Source: an uncultured Bacilli bacterium
Lineage (GTDB): Bacteria > Bacillota_I > Bacilli_A > RF39 > UBA660
Length of the DNA: 32,431 nt
Assembly (NCBI GenBank): GCA_947626015.1
Contig: CANQQK010000003.1
Span: 1-32,431, forward strand
Direction of reading: 5' to 3'
In this document: one piece after another, positions 1 to 8,484 of the stretch
How positions within the stretch are numbered: the first letter of the stretch is position 1
Layout: every line of letters begins with the position of its first letter
Translations under genes and position numbers: made by a program
The notes under the pieces: model-generated
Told to the model about the DNA's origin: nothing
The model's input: the letters and a program-made list of their open reading frames with translations, nothing else
The model's database searches: none

Positions 1-89
1 AAGTATATATATGATAATCATTTATGTTTAGAGGAATATCTAGAAAACTAATCTTATTAAGTGTATTATATAGCGTAAGGAGATGTATT

Positions 90-1070
90 ATGAAAAAGAT
101 TATGGTATTATTTTTGACAATATTATTATTGAGTGGATGTGGTGCTAGTGAAGAATCTATAACTACTACAACTAATTCTACCATTAATGCTGATGTGGAA
201 ATTAATTCTAAATTTGATATGCAAAGTTATCTTGGAGATGGTGAAATTATTGATGAAGAAGGCAGTTATGATATTTCTAAACTTGGAAAATATTCCCTTA
301 AATTAAAATATCAAGAAAATGGGAAAGAAAAAGATATTATTTTTAATATCAATGTTGTTGATAAACAAAAACCAGTAATTAAATATGAATCCGAATTGAG
401 TACCAAAGTTGGTAAAAAAATTGATCTTTTAAAAGATGTAACAGTTAGTGATAATTCAAAAGAAAAATTGAATGTTAAAGTTGAAGGTGATTATAACTTT
501 AATAAAGTAGGAACTTATAAATTAAAATATGTTGCTATCGATAGTAGTGATAATAAAGCTGAAGAAAATTTTATTTTAAATGTTACGGATGGAAAGACAT
601 CTACTAAGAAAACTACGACAACTTCTAAAAAGACGACGACTACAAAAACAACAACTGAAAGCCCTATTAGTGAAGAGGATAAAAAAGCTGCTAAGGATGC
701 TTTTAAGGAAATTGTTGAAAAGGAAAATGCTCCGTTGAGTGTTAGTTTTGATAGTAGTGGTGCTAGTATAAGTCAGTTAATATTATCTTCTAATTCAGTT
801 AATATGACCTTTACTTATAAGAGCAATAGCAAGAATGAATTTACTATTTTCCATGGAACGGATAACTATTATATTTGTACGGGAGGTGCTAGTACCTTCT
901 CATTATCTAGTATGAGTTGTAAAGATGGTAGTAAGAGTATTAGTTATAATGATTTTTTAAACAAAGAAGGAGATAGTATTAAATATTATAATGAATTTTT
1001 AGGTTATGCTAAAAACATTTATAATGAATTTAAAAAGACTCCATATGATTTTAAATACCTAACCAAGTAA
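90..1070 (+). CDS. Cell-surface lipoprotein with Ig-like repeats
   Basis: A 326-residue predicted lipoprotein of unknown function. A short charged start (MKK), a hydrophobic stretch and a lipobox LLSGC place the lipidated Cys at residue 17, so it should be anchored to the outer face of the membrane. Two Ig-like modules follow (about residues 35-95 and 98-165). They have the alternating pattern and the phrase VGTYKLKYVAIDSSDN typical of bacterial surface Ig-like repeats. A linker of almost only Thr, Ser and Lys (about 168-191) leads to a C-terminal domain with two Cys that could form a disulfide. I chose ATG 90 because AAGGAG lies at 77-82 and the signal peptide starts there; an upstream in-frame start at 24 would add a non-signal extension. 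The C-terminal domain is not recognised. Expression context to the left is cut off by the window. Confidence 0.8.
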   Translation: MKKIMVLFLTILLLSGCGASEESITTTTNSTINADVEINSKFDMQSYLGDGEIIDEEGSYDISKLGKYSLKLKYQENGKEKDIIFNINVVDKQKPVIKYESELSTKVGKKIDLLKDVTVSDNSKEKLNVKVEGDYNFNKVGTYKLKYVAIDSSDNKAEENFILNVTDGKTSTKKTTTTSKKTTTTKTTTESPISEEDKKAAKDAFKEIVEKENAPLSVSFDSSGASISQLILSSNSVNMTFTYKSNSKNEFTIFHGTDNYYICTGGASTFSLSSMSCKDGSKSISYNDFLNKEGDSIKYYNEFLGYAKNIYNEFKKTPYDFKYLTK

Positions 1071-1124
1071 ATATCTAGAAAAAACATCTTAATTATTATA
1101 TAATTTTAATAGAGGTGTAATGCT

Positions 1125-1739
1125 ATGACGACTATCTATTTGATGAGACATTCTAAACCTTTTCAAATGCATCGTGGTATTGAGGATTTTAAAGAAGATC
1201 TATTAACAGCAAGTATTAAGTCACCTTTATCTGTAATAGGTGAAAGATTAGCATCTTCTTCAAGTGCTCATCCAGAATTTACTAATCTCGATGCTGTATG
1301 GTCTAGTAATTATGTTAGAGCAATGTGTACAGCTAAATATTTTGCATATCGTAATAAGATTAAGGTCAATATATCGGATAAGATAGGAGAAAGAGTACAT
1401 GGCATAACTTCATGGGATCAATTACCTGAGGACTATGAGATGCGCCAACTTGCTGATGAGAATTATCGTATTAATGATGGTGAAAATCAAAGAGATGTTC
1501 GTAAGCGTATGTATGAATTTATCATGAGTCTTTTAGATAACTATTATGGTCGAAGAGTACTAGTGGTAAGTCATGCAACAGCGATAACTTTTCTTCTTAC
1601 ATCTTGGTGTGAAGTAAGGGATGGCCATATCTATTATCAAGGTAATGAAATATTTAATGGTAAATGGCATTACTGTGAAACATTTAAGTTAACCTTCTCC
1701 GATAATAATGTTTTATTAAATATTGAACATATCGAATAA
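1125..1739 (+). CDS. Histidine phosphatase family protein
   Basis: A 204-residue member of the phosphoglycerate-mutase-like histidine phosphatase superfamily. The N-terminus reads MTTIYLMRHSKP: R8-H9 match the RH(G) motif whose His is phosphorylated during catalysis, although the usual Gly is Ser. A second Arg sits in SSNYVRAMCTA, and the C-terminal catalytic His lies in VVSHATAITFLL. No signal peptide or membrane segment, so it is probably cytosolic. The substrate cannot be told from sequence; members range from sugar-phosphate phosphatases to cofactor phosphatases. The start is ATG 1125 behind AGAGGTG. A TATAAT-like hexamer lies at 1099-1104, so it may have its own promoter rather than read-through from the lipoprotein gene. 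Confidence 0.85.
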   Translation: MTTIYLMRHSKPFQMHRGIEDFKEDLLTASIKSPLSVIGERLASSSSAHPEFTNLDAVWSSNYVRAMCTAKYFAYRNKIKVNISDKIGERVHGITSWDQLPEDYEMRQLADENYRINDGENQRDVRKRMYEFIMSLLDNYYGRRVLVVSHATAITFLLTSWCEVRDGHIYYQGNEIFNGKWHYCETFKLTFSDNNVLLNIEHIE

Positions 1740-1743
1740 ATTG

Positions 1744-1772
1744 TTGACTTTTTAAATAATAATTAATATAAT
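1744..1772 (+). promoter_or_regulatory. Promoter of the ileS T-box operon
   Basis: TTGACT at 1744-1749 and TATAAT at 1767-1772 are separated by exactly 17 bp, a near-consensus vegetative promoter. Transcription should start near 1779, immediately before the T-box leader. The pheS T-box promoter uses the same -35 hexamer and spacing. Confidence 0.85.
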
Positions 1773-1778
1773 GAACCT

Positions 1779-1991
1779 TGTAAAGCAATTGATGAAGACG
1801 TCAAATATGGGATTTTATAGAGAAACTGTGGTTGGTGGAAACAGGGAAATGAAGATATTTGAAGATCACTTCGGATGCGATTTAGGGATAATCTAAATAC
1901 GTTACTCGCGTTAAGAGAATAAGTGCATGAATAAATCATGAATTAAGGTGGTACCACGGAAATATCCGTCCTTTAATTTATGATTTTTTTT
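1779..1991 (+). promoter_or_regulatory. T-box riboswitch, Ile specific (ileS leader)
   Basis: A tRNA-sensing leader of about 210 nt. The T-box core AAGGTGGTACCACGG is at 1945-1959; its TGGT matches a tRNA ending ACCA. Stem I distal features AGAGA and GGTTGGTG are near 1819-1841. The specifier is read as ATC (Ile) at 1865-1867, within GAA-G-ATC-A; the pheS leader has the same frame, GAA-T-TTC-A, with a Phe codon. The terminator pairs about 1933-1948 with 1970-1986 and ends in a run of T at 1984-1991, and is mutually exclusive with the antiterminator built on the T-box. Uncharged tRNA-Ile is expected to switch ileS on. Confidence 0.93.
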
Positions 1992-2014
1992 ATTTTATTA
2001 GAAAGGATGTTATT

Positions 2015-5000
2015 ATGAAAAATTTTAAAGAATTAGATCGTCGTAGTGTTCATGAAGTTGAAAGTTCGATCTTAGATGAATGGAAGAAGATGAATATCCT
2101 TGATATGACCATTAAAAATCGTGATGGTAAAAAAGATTGGGTATTCTATGATGGACCAATATATGCTAATGCTAAACCAGGAATCCATCATGTTTTAGCT
2201 AAAGCTATTAAGGATTCTTTTTGTAAATATAAAACGATGCAAGGTTATCGTGTTTTAAGAAAGATTGGTCTTGATACTCATGGCCTACCAATTGAAGTTA
2301 ATGTTGAAAAGAAACTAGGCTTTAAGACGAAAGCTGATATCGAAGCTTTCGGTATTGAAAATTTCTGTAAGGAATGTAATAAAGCAACCGCATTAAATAT
2401 CGATGAAATAAATTTAGTTACAGATATGATGGGACAATTTATCGATTGTGATCATCCTTATGTAACTTGTAGTAATGAATTTATTGAATCTGAATGGTGG
2501 ATTTTAAAAGAAATGGATAAAAAGGGAGTCTTATATCATGGTGATAAAGTATTACCTTATTGTCCTCGTTGTGGTACGGAATTATCTGCTAATGAAGTAT
2601 CTCAAGGTTATGAAAATGTTTCTGTAAATACGGTTATTGTTCCTTTTAAGAGAGTTGATAGTGATGAATATTTCTTAGTATGGACAACAACTCCTTGGAC
2701 ATTACTTGCTAATGTAGCAATCTGTGTTAATCCTAATATGACCTATGTTAAAGTAGAATCTATGGGTTATAAATTTATTATTGCTGAATCTTTAGCTAAC
2801 AAAGTATTAGGTGATGAATTTAAAGTCTTAGATACGTTTGTTGGTACGGATTTAGTTGGTATAAAATATGAACAATTATTACCTTTTGTTAAGGTTGAAG
2901 GTAAAGCATTTGAGGTTATAGCTGATGATTATGTTACTGCTGAAGATGGTACGGGTATTGTTCATATTGCTCCAGCATATGGTGTTGATGATAATCGTGT
3001 ATGTGCTGAAAATGGTATTGCTTTTGTTAATCCAGTTGGTAAGGACGGATGTTATACTGAAGGACCTTGGAAGGGTACATTAGTTACCTCTCCGGACTTA
3101 GAGTTAGATATCATCAAATACTTAAAGGAAAATGATAAATTATTTAAGAAGATTAAGATGAACCATGATTACCCACATTGTTGGCGTTGTCATTCTCCAC
3201 TAATCTATTTCACTAAACCTGCTTGGTATATTAGAACAACCCAATATAAGAAAGAGATTATTGAAGCTAATAAGAGTGTTAATTGGTATCCAGAATTCGT
3301 AGGTACTAAAAGATTCAATAACTGGCTTGAAAATATGGTTGACTGGGGTATCAGTCGTAACCGTTATTGGGGTTGCCCAATGCCTATTTGGATCTGTGAT
3401 GATTGTGGTGAAAAACATGTTATTGGTTCAATAAAAGAATTACAAGATATGTTGATCGAAGATGTTGATGTATCAAAGATGGAATTACATCGTCCATATG
3501 TTGATGATCTTCATCTAAAATGTCCACATTGTAATGGTCGTATGACAAGAGTAATCGATGTAATGGATGTATGGTTCGATTCTGGTGCTATGCCATATGC
3601 TTCCTTCCATTATCCATTTGAAAATAAAGAATTGTTTGAAAGTCAATTCCCAGCTGATTTCATTGCTGAAGGAGTCGATCAAACGCGTGGTTGGTTCAAT
3701 GCTTTAATCTGTATATCAACAATTATTTCTGGTAAATCAAGTTTTAAAAATGTTGTTGTAAATGATATGGTCTTGGATGCTAATGGTAAGAAGATGAGTA
3801 AATCAACAGGTAATGTTGTTGATCCAACCGTTGCTTTAACGCAATATGGTGCTGATAATGTTAGATGGTATATGTTCTATGCCTCTCCGGTATGGACACC
3901 ACTTAAATATGATGAAGCTGGTGTTAAAGAAGTTCATTCTAAATTCTTTAACCCATTTAAGAATACTTATTCATTCTTCCAAATGTATGCTAATATCGAT
4001 CATATCGATATCGATGATTGTAAGGTACCTTACGCTAAACGTGAAGAAATCGATAAATGGTTATTGAGTAAGTATCATAAACTACTAAAGAATGTTACGG
4101 ATGCTTATGAAAAATATGATTTAAATGAAGTCGTTAAACTTATAACTTCATTCGTATCTGAAGATTTATCTAATTGGTATATTCGTCGTAATCGTAATCG
4201 TTTCTGGGCTAGTACTTTAGATAATTCTAAGAAGTCTGTTTATATGACAACCTATGAAGTATTAGTTGGTCTATGTAAGATGTGTGCCCCAATTATTCCA
4301 TATACTACCGAAGAGATATATCGTAATTTAACGGGTGAAAAATCAGTTCATCTTGCTGACTTCCCTAAATATGATAAGAAACTTATCAATGAAGAAGTTG
4401 AAGTTCGTATGGACTTAGTAAGAGATTTAATCTCTACAGGTCGTTATGTTCGTGAAGAAACTAAGATTAAAGTTCGTCAACCAATTGCTGAATGTTTAAT
4501 CGATGGTAAATATGAAAGCATTTTAGGTGACTTAGTAAATCTAATCAAAGAGGAATTAAATGTTAAAAAAGTAACCTATGTTGATGATTTATCTAAGTAT
4601 ATGAACTTTACGATTAAACCTAACTTTAAGATTTGTGGTGCTATCTTAGGATCAAAGATGAAGGAATATCAAAATGCTTTATTAGATCTAAGTAATGAAG
4701 ATATTGAATCAATATTAAAAGAAGAAACGATAACGATCGATTTCGATGGAGGAAGATTAGATATAACTCCTGATATGGTTGATGTTCGTATTGAATCTAA
4801 AGAAGGATTTAATGTTGGTATGGAGAATAATAAATTCATTATTCTTAATACCGAATTAACTCGTGATTTAATCCTTGAAGGATTAGCTAGAGAATTTGTA
4901 TCTAAGGTCCAAAATATGCGTAAGACTTCCGGATTTGAAATTGCTGATCGTATTAAACTTTATTATCAAGGTGATGATGAAGTATTAGAAGCTTTAGATA

Positions 5001-5116
5001 GCTTTAAAGACTATGTCAAAGATGAAACCCTTGCTACTACTTATGAAGTTAAAGATGGTGGGGAAGTCGTTGATATCAATGGTCATGAAGTTAAAGTAAG
5101 TATTGAAAAAGAATAG
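2015..5116 (+). CDS. ileS: Isoleucyl-tRNA synthetase, IleRS2 type
   Basis: Charges tRNA-Ile in the cytosol; class I synthetase of 1033 residues, the length of the eukaryote-like IleRS2 branch. The catalytic Rossmann fold starts with DGPIYANAKPGIHH. The usual HIGH/HYGH signature is therefore G56-I57-H58-H59 (bases 2180-2191), with first and third positions changed. KMSKS is intact at residues 593-597. The CP1 editing domain shows TTTPWTLLAN and GTGIVHIAPAYGVDD. Several Cys pairs (CPRC, CWRC, CDDC, CPHC) look zinc-binding. An anticodon-binding domain and a long C-terminal extension follow. The start ATG is behind AGAAAGGATG, just downstream of the T-box. It is the only ileS in the window. The altered motif is known in some IleRS2 enzymes with extreme mupirocin resistance; that phenotype here is inference. 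Confidence 0.97.
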   Translation: MKNFKELDRRSVHEVESSILDEWKKMNILDMTIKNRDGKKDWVFYDGPIYANAKPGIHHVLAKAIKDSFCKYKTMQGYRVLRKIGLDTHGLPIEVNVEKKLGFKTKADIEAFGIENFCKECNKATALNIDEINLVTDMMGQFIDCDHPYVTCSNEFIESEWWILKEMDKKGVLYHGDKVLPYCPRCGTELSANEVSQGYENVSVNTVIVPFKRVDSDEYFLVWTTTPWTLLANVAICVNPNMTYVKVESMGYKFIIAESLANKVLGDEFKVLDTFVGTDLVGIKYEQLLPFVKVEGKAFEVIADDYVTAEDGTGIVHIAPAYGVDDNRVCAENGIAFVNPVGKDGCYTEGPWKGTLVTSPDLELDIIKYLKENDKLFKKIKMNHDYPHCWRCHSPLIYFTKPAWYIRTTQYKKEIIEANKSVNWYPEFVGTKRFNNWLENMVDWGISRNRYWGCPMPIWICDDCGEKHVIGSIKELQDMLIEDVDVSKMELHRPYVDDLHLKCPHCNGRMTRVIDVMDVWFDSGAMPYASFHYPFENKELFESQFPADFIAEGVDQTRGWFNALICISTIISGKSSFKNVVVNDMVLDANGKKMSKSTGNVVDPTVALTQYGADNVRWYMFYASPVWTPLKYDEAGVKEVHSKFFNPFKNTYSFFQMYANIDHIDIDDCKVPYAKREEIDKWLLSKYHKLLKNVTDAYEKYDLNEVVKLITSFVSEDLSNWYIRRNRNRFWASTLDNSKKSVYMTTYEVLVGLCKMCAPIIPYTTEEIYRNLTGEKSVHLADFPKYDKKLINEEVEVRMDLVRDLISTGRYVREETKIKVRQPIAECLIDGKYESILGDLVNLIKEELNVKKVTYVDDLSKYMNFTIKPNFKICGAILGSKMKEYQNALLDLSNEDIESILKEETITIDFDGGRLDITPDMVDVRIESKEGFNVGMENNKFIILNTELTRDLILEGLAREFVSKVQNMRKTSGFEIADRIKLYYQGDDEVLEALDSFKDYVKDETLATTYEVKDGGEVVDINGHEVKVSIEKE

Positions 5117-5118
5117 AT

Positions 5119-5144
5119 AAAAAGGGACGTTTAAGTCTCTTTTT
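5119..5144 (+). terminator. Terminator after ileS
   Basis: AAAAAGGGAC pairs with GTCTCTTTTT (one G-U) around a GTTTAA loop, and the descending arm serves as the T-tract. Confidence 0.85.
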
Positions 5145-5169
5145 GTCTTATAATAAAGGTGGTGATGAT

Positions 5170-5907
5170 ATGGCTTTAGATTCCAAGTTATTTGTAACGA
5201 AGATTTTCTTAGATCGTGATCATATCGAAAGTTTTGAAGAGTATCCTTTTAATATCCCGGTTGTTAAGAATTTTGAAAGTATTACTTTAAAGAGTCCGGT
5301 AACCTTTTTCGTAGGTGAAAATGGAATTGGTAAATCAACATTTATCGAAGCTATTGCAGTATCTTTGGGATTAAACCCTGAAGGAGGATCGCAACACTTT
5401 AATTTTAAAACGAGGGAAACTCATTCTAGTTTATCGGATTTTTTACATGTGCAAACATTTAATAAACCATCAACGAAGTTTTTCTTAAGAGCCGAAAGTT
5501 TTTATAATGTTGCTAGTGAAGTCGTAAGGATTGAAGAGGAAAGTCATAGTGGTCTGTATGATGCTTATGGGGGAAATCCTCATGAATGCTCCCATGGGGA
5601 ATCTTTTATCAAACTTGTCCAAAATCGCTTTTTCCCCAATGGACTTTATATCCTTGATGAACCGGAAGCTGCGTTATCACCGCAAAGACAGATGAGTTTA
5701 TTATGTCTTATCAATGATTTGGTGGAAAAGGGAAGTCAATTTATTATTGCTACACATTCACCAATTTTGATATCATATCGTAAAGGAGTAATCCTTGATT
5801 TAGATAATGATTTTAAAGAGACTGCTTATCAAGATACGGAGATCTATCACCTATATAAAATGTATTTAGATGATCCCGATGGTATGCAAAGTCGTCTTTT
5901 TGATTAA
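5170..5907 (+). CDS. AAA/ABC-type ATPase, stand-alone
   Basis: A 245-residue soluble nucleotide-binding protein of the SMC/RecF-like AAA ATPase kind. Visible motifs are Walker A GENGIGKST (49-57, K55), an ABC signature-like CSHGESF (140-146), Walker B LYILDEPEAALS (Glu164) and a switch His in ATHSPIL (H196). No membrane segments and no second domain, so it is neither a transporter nor a full SMC protein. Its partner or substrate is unknown; relatives are usually annotated only as AAA family ATPase. ATG 5170 is preferred because AAAGGTGG lies about 7 bases upstream. It is followed 20 bases later by folD in the same direction, so the two are probably co-transcribed, although no functional link is known. 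Confidence 0.85.
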   Translation: MALDSKLFVTKIFLDRDHIESFEEYPFNIPVVKNFESITLKSPVTFFVGENGIGKSTFIEAIAVSLGLNPEGGSQHFNFKTRETHSSLSDFLHVQTFNKPSTKFFLRAESFYNVASEVVRIEEESHSGLYDAYGGNPHECSHGESFIKLVQNRFFPNGLYILDEPEAALSPQRQMSLLCLINDLVEKGSQFIIATHSPILISYRKGVILDLDNDFKETAYQDTEIYHLYKMYLDDPDGMQSRLFD

Positions 5908-5927
5908 TAATAGATGGGAGTTTTGTT

Positions 5928-6824
5928 ATGGAAAAGAAAATGAGTTCTAGTGTAGTTACTAAGGTTTTATATGAAAACCTAAGAAACTTTTTAAAGGATA
6001 AGAAAAGAATACCTCATATCGTTGATATTTCTATCGGTGATGATTTTGGTGGTGAGATGTATGCCAAGATGAAGAAGAAACGTATTGAAAGTGAAACGGG
6101 TATTGGTTTTCAAAGTGTGCATTTTTCCGACATTGAATTAGGTTCTTTGATCAATTATATTATCGATTTAAATAAGAATGAAGAAGTTGATGGTATCATG
6201 CTTCAATTACCATTACCGGGTGAGTTACATCAATTTGAAAGGATGATTTTGGATTTTATCGATCCCAGTAAAGATGTCGATGGGCTTACAAGTGCATCTC
6301 TAGGTAATCTTGCGAGCGGGAAGGATGGCTTTGTTGCTTGTACTTCCTTGGGTATTGAAACACTACTTAAGAGCTATGATGTACGCCTTGATGGTAGTTT
6401 GGTCGGAATCATCAATCGTACGAATGTTGTTGGTAAACCCCTAGCAGAGATTTTGCTTCGTGATAATGCGACACCGATTATTATGCATTCCCATACGCGT
6501 CATCTAAGTGATGTGACTAAGAACTGTGACATTTTGGTGGCGGCTTTAAACAGACGTGAAAAGATAACGAGTGAATATGTTAAGGATGGCGCCGTCGTTA
6601 TCGATGTTGGTGTTCATAAGAATGAAGAAGGTAAGACGGTTGGGGACGTGTTATATGATGATGTGTATCCGAAAGCCTCTCTTATTACGCCACCAACTGG
6701 TGCTGTTGGTCCAATGACCATTTGTATGCTTGCTTATAATGCGACGAAGAGTTGTTATGGTAGCCCCGTTAATGAATTACTCGATGAAGGTATCGAAGAA
6801 GCTAAGAAGTTAATTTTAAAGTAG
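5928..6824 (+). CDS. folD: FolD-like methylenetetrahydrofolate dehydrogenase/cyclohydrolase
   Basis: Expected to interconvert 5,10-methylene-, methenyl- and 10-formyl-tetrahydrofolate in cytosolic one-carbon metabolism. At 298 residues it has the usual family length and order: catalytic domain with Y45 and the catalytic Lys K49 four residues on, MLQLPLP (91-97), KDVDG (115-119), then a Rossmann domain. Several loops depart from the consensus. The usual PCTP-G is ACTSLG, the G-x-S-x-x-VGxP nucleotide loop is NRTNVVGKP, VGKP is LNRR, and VPGGVGPMT is PPTGAVGPMT. The fold call is safe, but cofactor preference or activity may differ from the standard NADP enzyme. GGGAG lies ahead of ATG 5928. The NUDIX gene starts 8 bases after its stop. 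Confidence 0.9.
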   Translation: MEKKMSSSVVTKVLYENLRNFLKDKKRIPHIVDISIGDDFGGEMYAKMKKKRIESETGIGFQSVHFSDIELGSLINYIIDLNKNEEVDGIMLQLPLPGELHQFERMILDFIDPSKDVDGLTSASLGNLASGKDGFVACTSLGIETLLKSYDVRLDGSLVGIINRTNVVGKPLAEILLRDNATPIIMHSHTRHLSDVTKNCDILVAALNRREKITSEYVKDGAVVIDVGVHKNEEGKTVGDVLYDDVYPKASLITPPTGAVGPMTICMLAYNATKSCYGSPVNELLDEGIEEAKKLILK

Positions 6825-6832
6825 GTGGAAAT

Positions 6833-7312
6833 ATGCGTGGAACTTTTTTATCAGCAATCTATATGCTAATTCATAATGAAGAAGGAAAAATTCTTTTACA
6901 AAGAAGACAAGGAACGAAGTTATGGCCAGGATTTCTTGCTTTGCCTGCCGGTCATGTGGATCCGGGAGAAAATGCTTACGAAGCTTTGGTTAGGGAAGCT
7001 AAGGAAGAACTAGGAATCGAAGTAGCAGTGGAAGATATATGTGATGTCTTCGTCGTTAATCGTCGTAATAGTAAGATTGAACCATATTATGATGTTTATT
7101 TCGATTTGCGTAGTTATCAAGGTGATATTAAGGTGATGGAACCCGAGAAGTGTTCGGCACTTATATGGTGTGATATCGATAACTTACCCGATGATATGAT
7201 CGACTTTGAAAGAAAAGCCATCGAAGAAAATCAAAAAGGTCATAAATTCAGTGTCATCGATGTCGATGTTGACAAGAGTATGTCTTTAAAGAAAGTACCA
7301 AAGAATGAATAA
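6833..7312 (+). CDS. NUDIX hydrolase
   Basis: A 159-residue NUDIX-fold pyrophosphohydrolase. The complete Nudix box runs from G40 to I62: G-x5-E46-x7-R54-E55-A-K-E58-E59-L-G61-I62, which binds the metal and cleaves nucleoside-diphosphate-linked substrates. The N-terminal phrase LLQRRQGTKLWPGF resembles MutT/8-oxo-dGTPase-like members, but the substrate cannot be assigned from sequence. It is cytosolic, with no signal. It is the last gene of the AAA ATPase-folD-NUDIX unit: only 8 bases separate it from folD, and a terminator hairpin overlaps its stop codon. Confidence 0.9.
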   Translation: MRGTFLSAIYMLIHNEEGKILLQRRQGTKLWPGFLALPAGHVDPGENAYEALVREAKEELGIEVAVEDICDVFVVNRRNSKIEPYYDVYFDLRSYQGDIKVMEPEKCSALIWCDIDNLPDDMIDFERKAIEENQKGHKFSVIDVDVDKSMSLKKVPKNE

Positions 7313-7323
7313 TCATTCTTTTT
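7300..7323 (+). terminator. Terminator overlapping the NUDIX stop codon
   Basis: AAAGAATGA (7300-7308) and TCATTCTTT (7313-7321) pair perfectly around ATAA, followed by T residues. The last codons of the NUDIX gene form the ascending arm. Confidence 0.8.
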
Positions 7324-7338
7324 CTTTAACTTTAAATA

Positions 7339-7347
7339 TGCTAAAAT
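7339..7347 (+). promoter_or_regulatory. Extended -10 promoter of prfB
   Basis: TGCTAAAAT is an extended -10 (TGn before the hexamer). No good -35 is visible. It lies 18 bases before ATG 7365, with GAGGTG between. Confidence 0.55.
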
Positions 7348-7364
7348 TATAGTGAGGTGTTCAT

Positions 7365-8484
7365 ATGAATAATCAAGAATTAATAAGTCATTATGAAAAA
7401 TGCAAAGAACGTCTAGAATCTATTGGGAGGTCACTTTGACATTGCTAGTAAAAGAGAATCTTTAAAAACTCTCGAAGCGGAGTTTAATGACCCCGCATTA
7501 TGGAATAATCCAGAATATGCTAATGAACTAGCAAAGAAGATATCGAATATTAAAAAAGATATATCTAAATATGATACTCTATTATCAAATATCGATATGA
7601 ATATGGATATGTTAAAGATGCCTGATATCGAAGATGAATACCTTAAAGATATCACTTCTTCTTTAGAAAGTATAACCAAAGAGGTTGAAGAGTTAGAAGT
7701 CGAAACCCTTTTAGATGGGGAATTTGATAATCATAATTGCTATTTGGAAATTCATCCCGGAGCTGGTGGTACAGAATCATGTGATTGGTCCGATATGCTT
7801 CTAAGAATGTATACGATGTTTCTTACGAACTTTGGTTATAAGTATCAAGTTATCGACAAGCAGAAGGGTGAAGAAGCTGGTATTAAAAGCGTTATGTTAT
7901 ATGTCGAAGGTGATTATGCTTACGGATATTTAAAGAGTGAGATTGGGGTTCATCGTTTGGTGCGTATTTCTCCATTTGATTCCAATGCTCGTCGTCATAC
8001 TTCCTTTGCTGCGGTCAATGTTACTCCAGAGATAACAGATACTTTAGATATCGTTATCAAGGATGAAGATATTCGTGTCGATGTGTATCGCAGTAGTGGT
8101 AATGGTGGTCAAGGAGTAAATACTACCGATTCGGCAGTAAGAATAACCCACTTACCTAGTGGTATTGTGGTAACCGTTCAAAATGAACGAAGTCAAATAA
8201 AGAATAAAGAGATTGCGTTATCGATCCTTAAGAGTAAACTTAAGAAAATCGAACTCGATAAAAGAAATGCGGAAATCTATTCTTTAAAAGGTAATGATAA
8301 TATTAATTTCGGTAGTCAAATTAGAAATTATGTCTTAGAACCATATAGTTTGGTTAAAGACTTAAGAACTAATTATGAATCCAATATGCCTTTAAAAGTA
8401 TTGGATGGTGATCTCTATCCATTTATTGAAGCATTTTTGAGGTTGAAAGGTGATAAAAATGGCCAAGATAGTAAGAATATTTAA
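7365..8484 (+). CDS. prfB: Peptide chain release factor 2, programmed +1 frameshift
   Basis: Reads UAA/UGA stop codons and triggers peptide release on the ribosome. Frame 1 runs 7365-7436 (24 codons, beginning MNNQELISHYEKC) and meets an in-frame TGA at 7437-7439. Translation continues after skipping T7437, from GAC 7438, to give about 372 residues. The slip site is CTT-TGA-C, with an internal Shine-Dalgarno GGGAGG at 7425-7430, the classical RF2 autoregulation. RF2 identity is supported by SPF in RISPFDSNARRH, the UGA-specific anticodon-like tripeptide. The catalytic GGQ is present, but its surroundings read GNGGQGVN instead of the usual GAGGQHVN. The stop overlaps the start of the YitT gene by 26 bases, implying translational coupling. 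B. subtilis also has a YitT-family gene near prfB. Confidence 0.96.

Noticed and set aside
7437-7439. UGA read as Trp (Mycoplasma code), making the prfB TGA a sense codon
   Set aside because: Readthrough in frame would not enter the RF2 coding frame; the slip site is complete, Trp is encoded by TGG throughout, and TGA ends walJ, rlmH and lemA.
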